From contig CAYQDB010000010.1 in the NCBI GenBank assembly GCA_964416195.1, positions 1-64,000 on the forward strand: 64,000 nucleotides of DNA. Reading direction: 5' to 3'. This document shows positions 1-8,861 of the stretch, piece after piece (the first letter of the stretch is position 1; each line of letters begins with the position of its first letter). Origin of the DNA: CAYQDB01 sp964416195 (GTDB lineage: Bacteria; Zixibacteria; MSB-5A5; GN15; FEB-12). The notes under the pieces were generated by a model. That model made no database searches. It was not told the DNA's origin and worked only from the letters and a program-made list of their open reading frames with translations. The translations under genes and the position numbers were made by a program.

Positions 1-53
1 TATTAAGCACGCCGCCAGCGTTCGTTCTGAGCCAGGATCAAACTCTCCACAAC
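1..53 (-). rRNA. rrs: 16S ribosomal RNA, 5' end only (runs off left edge)
   Basis: The reverse strand reads GAGAGTTTGATCCTGGCTCA followed by the conserved AACGAACGCTGGCGGCGTGC, which is the universal start of bacterial 16S rRNA. By alignment to the E. coli numbering (27F site begins at base 8), base 1 should fall near position 53. Only about 50 bases are present, so the gene continues beyond the window and nothing finer can be said about phylogeny from it. Confidence 0.97.
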
Positions 54-220
54 ATATTATGTTTTGAATTTCCTTGTCCTGTCTCCTGAAACGCTCCTAT
101 TCGGATACGTTATTCAAGATTTACAAGAACCTCGGATATTGACGTCCCAAGATTTCATCAATCTTGAGATTGCGACATAATCCAAAGGCCCGCTTCTCTT
201 GCATTCAGAGTGGCTATTAA

Positions 221-233
221 GTTGTCAAAGAAC
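221..233 (-). promoter_or_regulatory. boxA-like rRNA antitermination element in the 16S leader
   Basis: The reverse strand reads GTTCTTTGACAAC about 170 bases upstream of the 16S start. It resembles the rrn boxA (E. coli TGCTCTTTAACA) that recruits NusB/S10 for processive rRNA transcription. The position in the leader fits. A nusB gene is present in this same window at 42077-42508. The match is by eye only. Confidence 0.6.
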
Positions 234-279
234 AAAGCTTCCGAAAAAAATTGCCTGACATTACGCCCGGCAAAAGGTA

Positions 280-308
280 CAACTAACGCTTGCTGCCGCT
301 AATGTCAA
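280..308 (-). promoter_or_regulatory. candidate rRNA operon promoter
   Basis: A perfect TTGACA lies on the reverse strand at 303-308, about 250 bases upstream of the 16S start. The hexamer 17 bases downstream is TAGTTG (280-285), a poor -10. The location is right for an rrn promoter, but the -10 is weak, so this is a candidate only. Bases 310-600 hold no convincing gene or other element. Confidence 0.3.
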
Positions 309-602
309 GTCATTTTTTTAGGTATTCGCATATCTTTTCCTTCTTAATATACGGCAAATCGTTCGAAAATGCAAACATAAATCGCTAAAATTCTCTTCGC
401 TAACTCTCTCTTCGAGCCAATTGGCCATCATCTGATATCGGCAGCCAATGATGAAGCTTTACCCCCATTTCACCATCCCCCCGCCGGAACCTGCGCCAGT
501 CAGGTAAGAACCCGCAACTAACTGCTCGCCCAGCGGAGCCCTGGATCATCCCCCAGACCCTGGAGCAAACCCAACCGTACATCCGGTGCAGTTTCTACAG
601 AC

Positions 603-631
603 TTGCTTTTCCCCTAAACAAGTGGTATGCT
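603..631 (+). promoter_or_regulatory. candidate promoter for the serpin gene
   Basis: TTGCTT (603-608), 17-base spacer, TATGCT (626-631), about 60 bases upstream of the serpin start codon. Both hexamers are imperfect. A good ribosome binding site, GGGAGG, precedes the ATG at 690. Confidence 0.3.
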
Positions 632-689
632 TAAGTCGTTCATACAGTAGACACAGATATCGCCGATGAAGGAAAGTGGGAGGTAAATT

Positions 690-1943
690 ATGTTGAGAAC
701 ATTTACACTGTTGGTTGGGTCATTGCTCTGCCTCTTATCAACCGGCTGCTCAGAGAAAGCCGTCAATCCCCCGGACAATCCCCCGCGCAAACTGACCGCG
801 GTCGAAGAGAGTATAGTTGAATCCGATAACAAGTTCGGGCTCAAGCTCTTCAGGGAAATCGTCAAAGGGGATGAAGACTCTAATGTCTTTATTTCACCTC
901 TGTCGGTCTCGATAGCTCTCGGTATGACTTACAATGGCGCAAACGGCGCTACCGAGGAGGCGATGCGGACCACGCTCGAGCTGGCCGGCCTGACGGAGCA
1001 AGAGATAAATGAGTCGTATCAAAGCCTAATCGATCTGCTAACGCAGCTTGATCCTAAGGTGATCTTTGAAATCGCCAACTCAATCTGGTGCCGGGAGGGG
1101 TTCCCGGTCAAAGAGGAGTTTATCAATCTCAACCGAACGTATTTCGATGCCGAAGTCGCGTCGTTGGACTTCTGCAAACCGGATGCCTCGAAAACGATTA
1201 ATAGTTGGGTCGACGAGAAAACGCACGGGAAAATAACGAAAATCGTGCCTGACGAGATCGATGCAGAGACGGTCATGTTTCTCATCAATGCCATTTACTT
1301 CAAAGGCACCTGGACATACGAGTTTGACGAGGAAGATACGCGGGAGGATTGGTTCACCCTACCAGATAGTTCTCGAGTCCGGTGTCAGATGATGACACAG
1401 GAAAACGAATTCTCATACTTTGAAAATGATCTTTTCCAGGCAATTGACTTACCTTATGGCGACGAAAAGTTCAGTATGACTGTCTTTCTCCCCAAGCCGG
1501 ATGTTGGCGTTGATTCGCTTGTCAGCAAATTCAACCAGGACAACTGGTATATTTGGCTAGGTAGTTTTGCAATGGATACAGGTAATCTGTATTTGCCAAA
1601 GTTTACACTGGAGTACAAAATCACACTGAATGACGTCCTCACGGCATTGGGAATGGGAATCGCCTTTGATAAACTTCAAGCGGATTTTGGTGGAATCGCT
1701 GACCTGACTGAGCTCTTGGGGAATCTTTATATCAGCAAAGTACTACACAAGACATACATAAAGGTGGATGAAGAAGGCACAGAGGCCGCGGCGGTTACGT
1801 CTGTAGAGGTGGGTGTTACAGCATTTCCACCGAGACCGAGCGGTTTCGTGATGCGAGTCGATCGGCCGTTTGTTTTTGCGATTCGCGAGAATCATTCACA
1901 GACAATACTGTTTATGGGCAAGATCGTAGAACCGGTATCCTAG
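690..1943 (+). CDS. Serpin-family serine protease inhibitor, probable lipoprotein
   Basis: The 417-residue protein has a signal peptide ending in LLSTGC, a plausible lipobox with Cys20, so it is probably anchored in the envelope. The rest is a full-length serpin: 'NVFISPLSVSIALGMTYNGA' near the N-terminus, 'FLINAIYFKGTW' in the middle, and 'VDRPFVFAIRENHSQTILFMG' at the C-terminus. The reactive-loop hinge EEGTEAAAVTS (361-371) has the small residues at P12-P10 that typify inhibitory rather than non-inhibitory serpins. Counting along the loop as in antitrypsin gives Thr377-Ala378 as the likely P1-P1' bond. A periplasmic or surface role guarding against proteases is inferred. The gene is convergent with sixA, with only 8 bases between the stops. 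Confidence 0.95.
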   Translation: MLRTFTLLVGSLLCLLSTGCSEKAVNPPDNPPRKLTAVEESIVESDNKFGLKLFREIVKGDEDSNVFISPLSVSIALGMTYNGANGATEEAMRTTLELAGLTEQEINESYQSLIDLLTQLDPKVIFEIANSIWCREGFPVKEEFINLNRTYFDAEVASLDFCKPDASKTINSWVDEKTHGKITKIVPDEIDAETVMFLINAIYFKGTWTYEFDEEDTREDWFTLPDSSRVRCQMMTQENEFSYFENDLFQAIDLPYGDEKFSMTVFLPKPDVGVDSLVSKFNQDNWYIWLGSFAMDTGNLYLPKFTLEYKITLNDVLTALGMGIAFDKLQADFGGIADLTELLGNLYISKVLHKTYIKVDEEGTEAAAVTSVEVGVTAFPPRPSGFVMRVDRPFVFAIRENHSQTILFMGKIVEPVS

Positions 1944-1951
1944 CTACAGAC

Positions 1952-2419
1952 TCATTTTAGCATCTGAGGCGTCACCATCCAGCCAACCCGCCAGTTGCCT
2001 GAACTATCTGCTGTCAGGCAAACAACCCCACTGTTCTGAAATGTTATGACACTTTTGGCTTTATCCCTGCAGACCAATGTCGCTGACAGTTTGTCAAGGT
2101 GCGGAAGATGCCCGACCAGCATGATATCCTCGGTCTCCCCCGCTATTCGGTTTTCACAGATCGAGGGATCGGCAAGTGGTTCCAGACCTTCGATTGCTGT
2201 AACGCCATTTGGCGGATTCAAATGCTGTGCGAATATCTCGGCTGTCTGTTGTGCTCTGGTTTTGCCGCTGTGAACAATGCGACTGACCTTGATGGTAGTA
2301 GACTCAGCCACGAAAGCGGCTACCTTCTCAACGTCCGCCCGTCCTTTGTCCGAAAGAGAACGCTGAGGATCTTTCTCTGCTGTTTTGGCTTCGCCGTGTT
2401 GTACAAGGTATAAATTCAT
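1952..2419 (-). CDS. sixA: Phosphohistidine phosphatase SixA-type, histidine phosphatase superfamily
   Basis: The 155-residue protein begins MNLYLVQHGEAK, the SixA version of the RHG motif with Gln in place of Arg, a variant seen in this family. It continues with 'LSDKGRADVEKVA', 'IVHSGKTRAQQTAEI' and the second catalytic His in 'DIMLVGHLPHLDKL'. The family removes phosphate from phosphohistidine, for example on HPt domains. There is no phosphorelay partner beside it, so the substrate is unknown. Its length is normal for SixA. It is convergent with the serpin gene. Confidence 0.85.
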   Translation of the reverse strand: MNLYLVQHGEAKTAEKDPQRSLSDKGRADVEKVAAFVAESTTIKVSRIVHSGKTRAQQTAEIFAQHLNPPNGVTAIEGLEPLADPSICENRIAGETEDIMLVGHLPHLDKLSATLVCRDKAKSVITFQNSGVVCLTADSSGNWRVGWMVTPQMLK

Positions 2420-2590
2420 CGGTACTCCCTCCGAACTCGATGTTTAGTTTTTACCTACATCCAGGGTCAAATAATCCTTTCGGTTGGTGGGTTGAAAGCT
2501 TCTTTCAAGGGCTCATTCTCTGGCTGAAGTATATAATGATATGGCAATGTACTTTAAGAGCTACTCTAAGATTAGTCGGCAGCGCTGTAG

Positions 2591-4114
2591 TCACAAAATT
2601 GTCCTTAATTGTCCACAGATTACCTTGAAAAGCTCGCGGGCGATGAGAAGATGCCCCTCAGCAGTTGGATGGCAATGATCGATAAAGAGCTTGTCGCCTC
2701 CGTTCTCTCTGAAGACGCTCGGAAGGTCAACCACCACCACGTTCGACCGACCCTTCAGCTCATCGATCTTATCCCAGTAATCCCTCTTGATTCGTAACGA
2801 GAGGTAATCGGCCTGCAAAGCTGAATCAAGGTACTTGAAAGCTGTGTTGCTCGTGTCCTTTAGCAAGCTCACATCGGCGTCATCCATGAACAGGTAGTTG
2901 ATGCCAACGTTGTACAGAAACGGCGAACCGGCGGCCTCAACAGCAAGGTCTGAACCACGTGGTGGCCGCTCAACGAAGATTTCGCGAGCTCTGTGCAGGT
3001 AGTAGTCTGCCTGCTCAAATTGCCCATTTTCCCAGAATGAAACGCCGAGGTTGTTGAAAACGATCGGATTGTCACGCTCCATTACCAGCCTTCGAATGTA
3101 ATGCTCAATTGCTTGCACTGGACTTAGCGAATCTGCATGAGCAGAGCGATAGACCGTTCTGGTAAATTTGTCTCCATGGCCGTACAATTGATGGAAAAGG
3201 TTGTCACTCAGACAATATTTGATCTCTCGACCCAAAATATCCGCCATTGCATCTGGCAGAATGGCTCGACCGCTCCCACCGGTGATATGGGTAAATACCT
3301 TGAATTGAAGTCCGGCTGGCCACAAGTATCGTACTGGCGGTTTTAGAATTACTAACCGGCAGTTATGCTTAGCGCATCCATCAGCGATTCTCCGCAGGTT
3401 CTCACCGAATCTGTCCGGCCCGACCCTGACCTTAAGCAACCCGACATCCTCACTCCTTCCACCGAAATGCTCAACAAGAATGCCCCTCAACAGCCTGTAG
3501 ATGGCAAGATGGGAGGCCAATCTCCGGACATCCTTCAGCTGTTGGGCTTCCAGCAGTTCCCTGTCAGAGAACGGTCCAGAAATCGAGGCGTCATTGTTGC
3601 CGCAGTAGAGTATGACCAGGTCCGGCTTGTAGACCCATCCTTTGAGATTGAGAAAGCGGGCTAACTGCTCACTGGTGTAACCTGAAACAGCCGCGTTGAC
3701 CACCTCGACTTCCTTGCCCTCCTTATACTCAATTTGCAGGAAGCGCTTGAGCAGCTCACCAAAGGCAAGTTTGCGTGACTTGAGTCCTATGCCAACCGGA
3801 GAGGAATCGCCCAACAGGAGGATGCGAAAGGTATGTAGAGCCTTTTCGCGAGATACTTCGTCGCCGATAAGATGATCCGAGTTGGTCTTTATCAGGGGAT
3901 TATTCAAGTTTGCTTTGAATCTCCAGAGCAGGTCCGGATCCGGTTCGTTCCAGTCAAACAGCGATGCAAAAAACTCCGCTTGCCAACCTGCTTGATGAGC
4001 AGGAGCTTCGACACTGGAAGAGAGATTAGCTTCGAGTAATCGCGCCGCAGATTCAAGAAGCACGAAAACAACGACAAATACGAGCGCCGAGAAAACGAAC
4101 TTCCTCTTCACCAT
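2591..4114 (-). CDS. Membrane-anchored SGNH/GDSL hydrolase-like protein
   Basis: The 507-residue protein has an N-terminal membrane anchor (about 6-21). Block I is LLLGDSSPVGIG with nucleophile Ser104, block III is GNND (172-175), and block V is the C-terminal DHCHP with Asp479 and His482, which together form an SGNH catalytic set. Between blocks III and V lies a long insert (about 180-440) that includes a short TPR-like helix pair ('FNNLGVSFWENGQFEQADYYLHRA'). Members act as esterases or O-acetyl hydrolases on glycans or lipids. The substrate cannot be told here. The start is preceded by CGGAGGATAATGG. The gene stands alone. Confidence 0.8.
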   Translation of the reverse strand: MVKRKFVFSALVFVVVFVLLESAARLLEANLSSSVEAPAHQAGWQAEFFASLFDWNEPDPDLLWRFKANLNNPLIKTNSDHLIGDEVSREKALHTFRILLLGDSSPVGIGLKSRKLAFGELLKRFLQIEYKEGKEVEVVNAAVSGYTSEQLARFLNLKGWVYKPDLVILYCGNNDASISGPFSDRELLEAQQLKDVRRLASHLAIYRLLRGILVEHFGGRSEDVGLLKVRVGPDRFGENLRRIADGCAKHNCRLVILKPPVRYLWPAGLQFKVFTHITGGSGRAILPDAMADILGREIKYCLSDNLFHQLYGHGDKFTRTVYRSAHADSLSPVQAIEHYIRRLVMERDNPIVFNNLGVSFWENGQFEQADYYLHRAREIFVERPPRGSDLAVEAAGSPFLYNVGINYLFMDDADVSLLKDTSNTAFKYLDSALQADYLSLRIKRDYWDKIDELKGRSNVVVVDLPSVFRENGGDKLFIDHCHPTAEGHLLIARELFKVICGQLRTIL

Positions 4115-4233
4115 TATCCTCCGAGGTGGACAGCGGTCGATTCAACAACAGTCAAAGTAGGAAACGGGCTTCTGTTTGTCAAAGTCTACGCGTATCGACT
4201 GCGGAGCATATCGCCTTGCTCATGAGGTGAAGC

Positions 4234-4262
4234 TTGTGACTCTCTATATAGTGACGTATAAT
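4234..4262 (+). promoter_or_regulatory. sigma70-type promoter for the TauE/SafE permease
   Basis: TTGTGA (4234-4239), a 17-base spacer and a perfect TATAAT (4257-4262). Transcription would begin near 4269, so the upstream TTG start at 4176 would not be in the mRNA. This supports the ATG at 4290. Confidence 0.65.
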
Positions 4263-4289
4263 AGTGCGAGGCCAGAAACCGGAGCAGTG

Positions 4290-5189
4290 ATGATCCATTT
4301 CCCAATAAGCGACATTGAGACCTTCTGGTGGCTGCCGCCGGTGGTAGCCTTCGTTATTTCATGTCTGACAGCGACTGGCGGACTCTCGGGGGCTTTTTTA
4401 CTTCTACCGTTCCAGGTGAGTATTCTGGGGTTCACCGGACCAGCCGTTAGCCCAACCAACCTGGTGTTCGGTGTTATCGCCATTCCTAGCGGTGTTTACC
4501 GTTACTATCGTGAAAAGCGGATGGTCTGGCCTCTGGCAGGAACAATCATTATTGGGGCTATGCCTGGGTTGTTCCTGGGGGCGATTATCCGCGTCACTTA
4601 CCTTCATGAACTCGGATCATTCAAACCGTTTGTAGGATTCGTCCTCGCTTATATCGGCTTTTGCCTGTTCAAAGACGTTCTACTCAAACGTAAAGAGCAA
4701 ATGGCAAAGCCGGCCACATCAGCTCAATTCACAGTAACTTCCCCTTTTTTCAGCATGCGGCAGGTCGGCTATGAATTCAATGGAGAAAGGTACGCTGTTC
4801 CAACGTGGGGCATATTTGGCCTCAGCTTTATCGTCGGGATAATCAGCGGCGTCTACGGCATCGGCGGAGGCGCCATCATAGCTCCCTTCCTTGTGACTAT
4901 TTTCGGCCTGCCGGTGTATACTGTAGCCGGGGCGACTCTGTTGGGCTCGTTTGTAAGCTCGATCATGGGGGTGGTGTCTTATGCCATTGTTGCCCGATTG
5001 TATTCAACTTCTGGGTTAGCTATAACGCCCGACTGGTTACTTGGAACGCTTTTCGGAATTGGAGGGGCAGCGGGAATGTATGTCGGGGCGCGGCTGCAAC
5101 GCTTCGTGCCTGCCAGGCTGATAAAGGCATTTCTGGCATTGTGCGTTCTCTCCATTGCGATCACCTACATTTCACAACTGTTTTCATAG
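4290..5189 (+). CDS. Sulfite exporter TauE/SafE family permease
   Basis: The protein is about 300 residues with eight or so hydrophobic segments in two repeats. Each repeat carries the family's glycine-rich loop: 'ATGGLSGAFLLLPFQV' in the first half and 'ISGVYGIGGGAIIAPFLV' in the second. TauE/SafE proteins move sulfoacetate, sulfite or other organic anions across the inner membrane. The exact substrate cannot be read from sequence. The start ATG at 4290 has GGAG five bases upstream and a promoter at 4234-4262. The reading frame extends back to a TTG at 4176, but that part looks untranslated. A cytoplasmic loop of about 40 residues separates the two halves. Confidence 0.88.
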   Translation: MIHFPISDIETFWWLPPVVAFVISCLTATGGLSGAFLLLPFQVSILGFTGPAVSPTNLVFGVIAIPSGVYRYYREKRMVWPLAGTIIIGAMPGLFLGAIIRVTYLHELGSFKPFVGFVLAYIGFCLFKDVLLKRKEQMAKPATSAQFTVTSPFFSMRQVGYEFNGERYAVPTWGIFGLSFIVGIISGVYGIGGGAIIAPFLVTIFGLPVYTVAGATLLGSFVSSIMGVVSYAIVARLYSTSGLAITPDWLLGTLFGIGGAAGMYVGARLQRFVPARLIKAFLALCVLSIAITYISQLFS

Positions 5190-5348
5190 GTTGCTCGCTC
5201 TCTTGAGCTTCATCTCATCGACATACAGTCACATTTTTATCCCCCATGAAGCTTGTCGTGCTACTGAAACTTCAGTACCTTAACTACGTTTACAGAACAT
5301 AATGGTCGATATACCGGATCTTCCGGTGGATAACATTCTGGAGGAGTT

Positions 5349-8300
5349 ATGAGGAACCTGTTGGTAATCTTGTGGGTATCTATCATCGCCGCAGGCAATG
5401 CGTTCTGCGCCGAAGAAGCGAGACTGCTTCGCTTTCCTGACGTCCATGCGGACAGGATCGCTTTCGTCTATGCCGGGGACATCTATACAGCGCCCCGCAA
5501 AGGTGGGCAGGCCATGCGCCTGACCAGCCACGAGGGCCTGGAGCTTTTCCCCAAGTTTTCCCCTGACGGTAGACAAATCGCGTTCATTGGACAATACGAT
5601 GGAGATGCGGCGGTCTATGTAATGCCTATTGAAGGCGGCGAACCAAAGCGTCTGACCTACCATCCGGGTATCCAGCGTACGAGCGAGCGCTTTGGCCCGG
5701 AAAATATCGTCATGGGGTGGCATCCGAACGGGCAGAAAGTTCTCTTTCGGTCCCGTAAGGAGGCCAACGACTGGTGGGATGGTCGGGCATACCTGGTCGA
5801 CACGGCAGGCGGTCTTCCGGAGCCGCTGCCAATGTATTCAGCCGGTTTTACCAGCCTTTCACCGGATACCAGGAAAGTCGCCTACTGCCCCATCTCCCGT
5901 GATTTTCGGACATGGAAACGATACAAAGGCGGAATGGCGCAGGATGTCTGGATTTTCGATCTGAATAGCTACGACGCCAAGAAGATCACCGACTGGATCG
6001 GCACTGACAACATGCCGATGTGGTACCGGGATAAGATATATTTCAACTCCGACCGCACCGGCACTTTGAACATCTTTTGTTACGATGTAAACACTGGAGA
6101 GAGCCGCCAGGTGACCAAGTTCTCAGAATATGATGTCCGCTGGCCAAGCCTCGGCCCCGACGGCATCGCCTTCGAGAATGGAGGCTTCATCTATGTGATC
6201 GATCTTCCTTCGGAGGTTCTGCACCAGGCGACTATATATCTTACCGGAGATCGTCATACGATGCGGACTGAATTCGTCAAGGTAACTGATAAAGTCCGTG
6301 GCGCAGACATCTCCCCTGACGGCAAGCGAGCCACCTTCTGCGCCCGGGGTGAAATATTCACGGTCCCGGCCAAGGAAGGAAACACCAGAAATCTCACTAA
6401 CAGTTCCGGCTCCAATGACAGAAGCCCCGAATGGTCCCCTGACGGCAAATGGATCGCCTACATTTCCGACAGCACAGGTGAGGAAGAGCTATACATCGTA
6501 TCCCATGACGGCAAGGAAACCGTCAGGCTCACTACCGACGGTCACTGCCACAAGTACCAACCCCAGTGGTCGCCCGACAGTAAGACGCTTGCTTTCTCTG
6601 ACAAGGAGCTCAACCTCTACTATGTCAATGTAGAAAGCAAGAAACTTGTCAAAATCGACAAGGCCGACCGCAACGAGGTACGTCGCTTCGCCTGGTCGCC
6701 CGACAGCAGATACCTGGCTTATACCAAGAGAGGGGAAAACAGAATAACGTCAATTTTTATATATTGCTTCGACGACGGGTCGATCCATCAGGTCACGCCC
6801 GGATTCACGGATGACTACCAACCGGCTTTCGACCCTGACGGCAAGTATCTCTATTTCCTTTCAGAAAGGAACTTCAACCCGATAATGGGTTCCTATGAAT
6901 CCCAGTTTGTAAACAACGCTATCACGAACCTTTTTCTGATTCCCCTGACCGCCGATGAGAAATCACCCTTTGCCCCCAAGAGCGATGAAGTGGAAATAGT
7001 GGCTAAGGAGGATGAAACGAAAAAGGACGAAAAGGAGGAAGAGAAGAAAGAAGAGAAAGAAAAGAAGAAGGAGCCGGTTGAGGTCAAAATAGACTTTGAG
7101 GGAATCTTTGACCGGGAAGTGGCGTTTGACCTTCCGGCCGGGAACTACGGATCGCTGTCAGCGATATCCGGCGCCGTTTTCTACACCTCGTATCCAATCT
7201 ATGGTCTCCAAGGCAAAGTGGGCGACGCGCAGACAACATTACACAAATACGATCTAAAGGAAGAGAAGGACAACGAGTTTGCCTCCGGTGTGGACGGGTG
7301 TCTCCTTTCAGCCAACAGGGAAAAGGCCTTGCTCCGGAAGGCTGGGGACTTCTATATCACGTCGACCTCAGATAAGAAAGCGAGCTTTGAGGATAATAAA
7401 CTGGACCTCTCGCACCTTGAGATGCGCCTGGATCGCCGGGCCGAGTACCGCCAGATGTTCGATGAGGTCTGGCGAATGGAGCGCGATTTCTTCTATGATG
7501 AGAACATGCACGGGGTCGATTGGAATAATATGTACAAGCGATACAACGTGCTGTTACCTTATGTGAATAATCGCTTTGATCTCACGTACATAATCGGTGA
7601 AATGATCGGTGAGCTTGCCTGCTCGCACACTTACTGCGGCGGTGGAGACAGACCAAGGATTTCCGGAAGTAAGATCGGTTTGCTGGGGGTTGATTTTGAG
7701 GTTGACCCCAAGAACAACCGTATCCGCATTGCGCATATCCTTCAGGGCGAAAACTGGGACGAAGCCCTGCAGTCTCCCCTGCTTGAACCGGGGCTGGATG
7801 TCAAGCCGGGCGACTATCTTCTGGCCATCGACGGCAGGGAAATCACGGCCGATGTCAATCCCTATTCACTGACAGAAAAAACCGTCGGCAAGACAATCAC
7901 CCTGACAGTCAACAGCAAACCTGAGACGCAGGGAACACATGAGGTGACAGTTAAACCAATCGCTTCCGAGGAGGCGCTCCGCTACTACAATTGGGTAAAA
8001 GATCGGCAGCGGCACGTCGATTCGGCATCTAACGGCCAGATCGGGTATATACACATTCCGGATATGGATAGCTACGGGCTGGTACGATTTAGTAAAATGT
8101 TTTACCACCAATTACGCAAGCCAGGGTTGATTATTGATGTCCGCTACAACGGCGGGGGCTGGGTATCGGGCCTTATTCTGGAGCGGTTACGGCGGAAAGT
8201 GGTCGCCATGCACGCCTCCCGCACCTTTGCCGAAGGCCCTGGGCCGGGAACAGGGATCAACGCCCATATGATTACCCTGCTGAATGAGTTCTCTTGCTCC

Positions 8301-8636
8301 GATGGGGACTATTTCCCATACTTCTTCCGCCAATATAAGCTCGGCCCACTCATGGGGAAACGTTCGTGGGGCGGGGTTATCGGGATTCGAGGTTACCGCC
8401 CACTCATTGACGGTGGCTACTACACGGCGCCTGAATTCAGCATCTACAACCTCGAGGGAAAATGGGTTATGGAGAATCATGGGGTCGAGCCGGATATCGA
8501 AGTGGAGAATTTACCAGGCCGGTTGGTTCGTGGCTATGATGACCAGCTTGACCAAGCCATCGACTACCTGCTCGCTAAGCTCAAAGAAGAGCCAAAGACC
8601 TTACCCCCCCAACCGGACCCGCCAACTCCGCGGTAA
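5349..8636 (+). CDS. Tricorn-like protease (S41 family) with beta-propellers and PDZ, exported
   Basis: The 1095-residue protein has a signal peptide (1-about 21). Two TolB/WD40-like propeller regions follow (about 25-530) with repeated 'SPDG' blades. A highly charged Lys/Glu-rich linker spans about 550-580, then come a helical core, a PDZ domain ('LEPGLDVKPGDYLLAIDG') and the C-terminal S41 protease domain. The tricorn tetrad is visible: Ser759-His760 in ACSH, nucleophile Ser984 in CSDGD, and Glu1042 in VMENHGVEPDI. Tricorn trims short peptides to di- and tripeptides. The signal peptide suggests this homologue works in the periplasm on imported or misfolded peptides. GGAGGAGTT precedes the ATG. 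It is transcribed alone. Confidence 0.93.
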   Translation: MRNLLVILWVSIIAAGNAFCAEEARLLRFPDVHADRIAFVYAGDIYTAPRKGGQAMRLTSHEGLELFPKFSPDGRQIAFIGQYDGDAAVYVMPIEGGEPKRLTYHPGIQRTSERFGPENIVMGWHPNGQKVLFRSRKEANDWWDGRAYLVDTAGGLPEPLPMYSAGFTSLSPDTRKVAYCPISRDFRTWKRYKGGMAQDVWIFDLNSYDAKKITDWIGTDNMPMWYRDKIYFNSDRTGTLNIFCYDVNTGESRQVTKFSEYDVRWPSLGPDGIAFENGGFIYVIDLPSEVLHQATIYLTGDRHTMRTEFVKVTDKVRGADISPDGKRATFCARGEIFTVPAKEGNTRNLTNSSGSNDRSPEWSPDGKWIAYISDSTGEEELYIVSHDGKETVRLTTDGHCHKYQPQWSPDSKTLAFSDKELNLYYVNVESKKLVKIDKADRNEVRRFAWSPDSRYLAYTKRGENRITSIFIYCFDDGSIHQVTPGFTDDYQPAFDPDGKYLYFLSERNFNPIMGSYESQFVNNAITNLFLIPLTADEKSPFAPKSDEVEIVAKEDETKKDEKEEEKKEEKEKKKEPVEVKIDFEGIFDREVAFDLPAGNYGSLSAISGAVFYTSYPIYGLQGKVGDAQTTLHKYDLKEEKDNEFASGVDGCLLSANREKALLRKAGDFYITSTSDKKASFEDNKLDLSHLEMRLDRRAEYRQMFDEVWRMERDFFYDENMHGVDWNNMYKRYNVLLPYVNNRFDLTYIIGEMIGELACSHTYCGGGDRPRISGSKIGLLGVDFEVDPKNNRIRIAHILQGENWDEALQSPLLEPGLDVKPGDYLLAIDGREITADVNPYSLTEKTVGKTITLTVNSKPETQGTHEVTVKPIASEEALRYYNWVKDRQRHVDSASNGQIGYIHIPDMDSYGLVRFSKMFYHQLRKPGLIIDVRYNGGGWVSGLILERLRRKVVAMHASRTFAEGPGPGTGINAHMITLLNEFSCSDGDYFPYFFRQYKLGPLMGKRSWGGVIGIRGYRPLIDGGYYTAPEFSIYNLEGKWVMENHGVEPDIEVENLPGRLVRGYDDQLDQAIDYLLAKLKEEPKTLPPQPDPPTPR

Positions 8637-8718
8637 TTCTTAACTGTGCAGGGACAACCGGGGAAGGGTCGTGTTTTTCGCTGGGCAACGGTTTGAAGCC
8701 AAGTCCGTTTTGCTGCTG

Positions 8719-8751
8719 CGCAGTGGTGAGTAGCTTGTACTCACCGCTGCG
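8719..8751. repeat. Strong hairpin between convergent genes
   Basis: Arms 8719-8732 and 8738-8751 pair over 14 positions with one G-T wobble around a five-base loop. It lies between the stop of the tricorn-like gene and the stop of the leftward FG-GAP gene, as a bidirectional terminator would, but no T-tract follows on either strand. It could be a repeat-family member instead. Confidence 0.5.
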
Positions 8752-8861
8752 TCGGTCGTTGCCTCAATGAGAGACTCTTAAAACGTATGGGAAGGGAATA
8801 TCTTTCTACTAATTACACCACATCCGCAGACCGCATGGCGAATGCATTTACCCTGTCACAG

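Noticed and set aside
400..582. A 60-residue leftward open frame upstream of the serpin gene
   Set aside because: It lies in the rRNA leader/promoter region, has no ribosome binding site and looks like no known protein.
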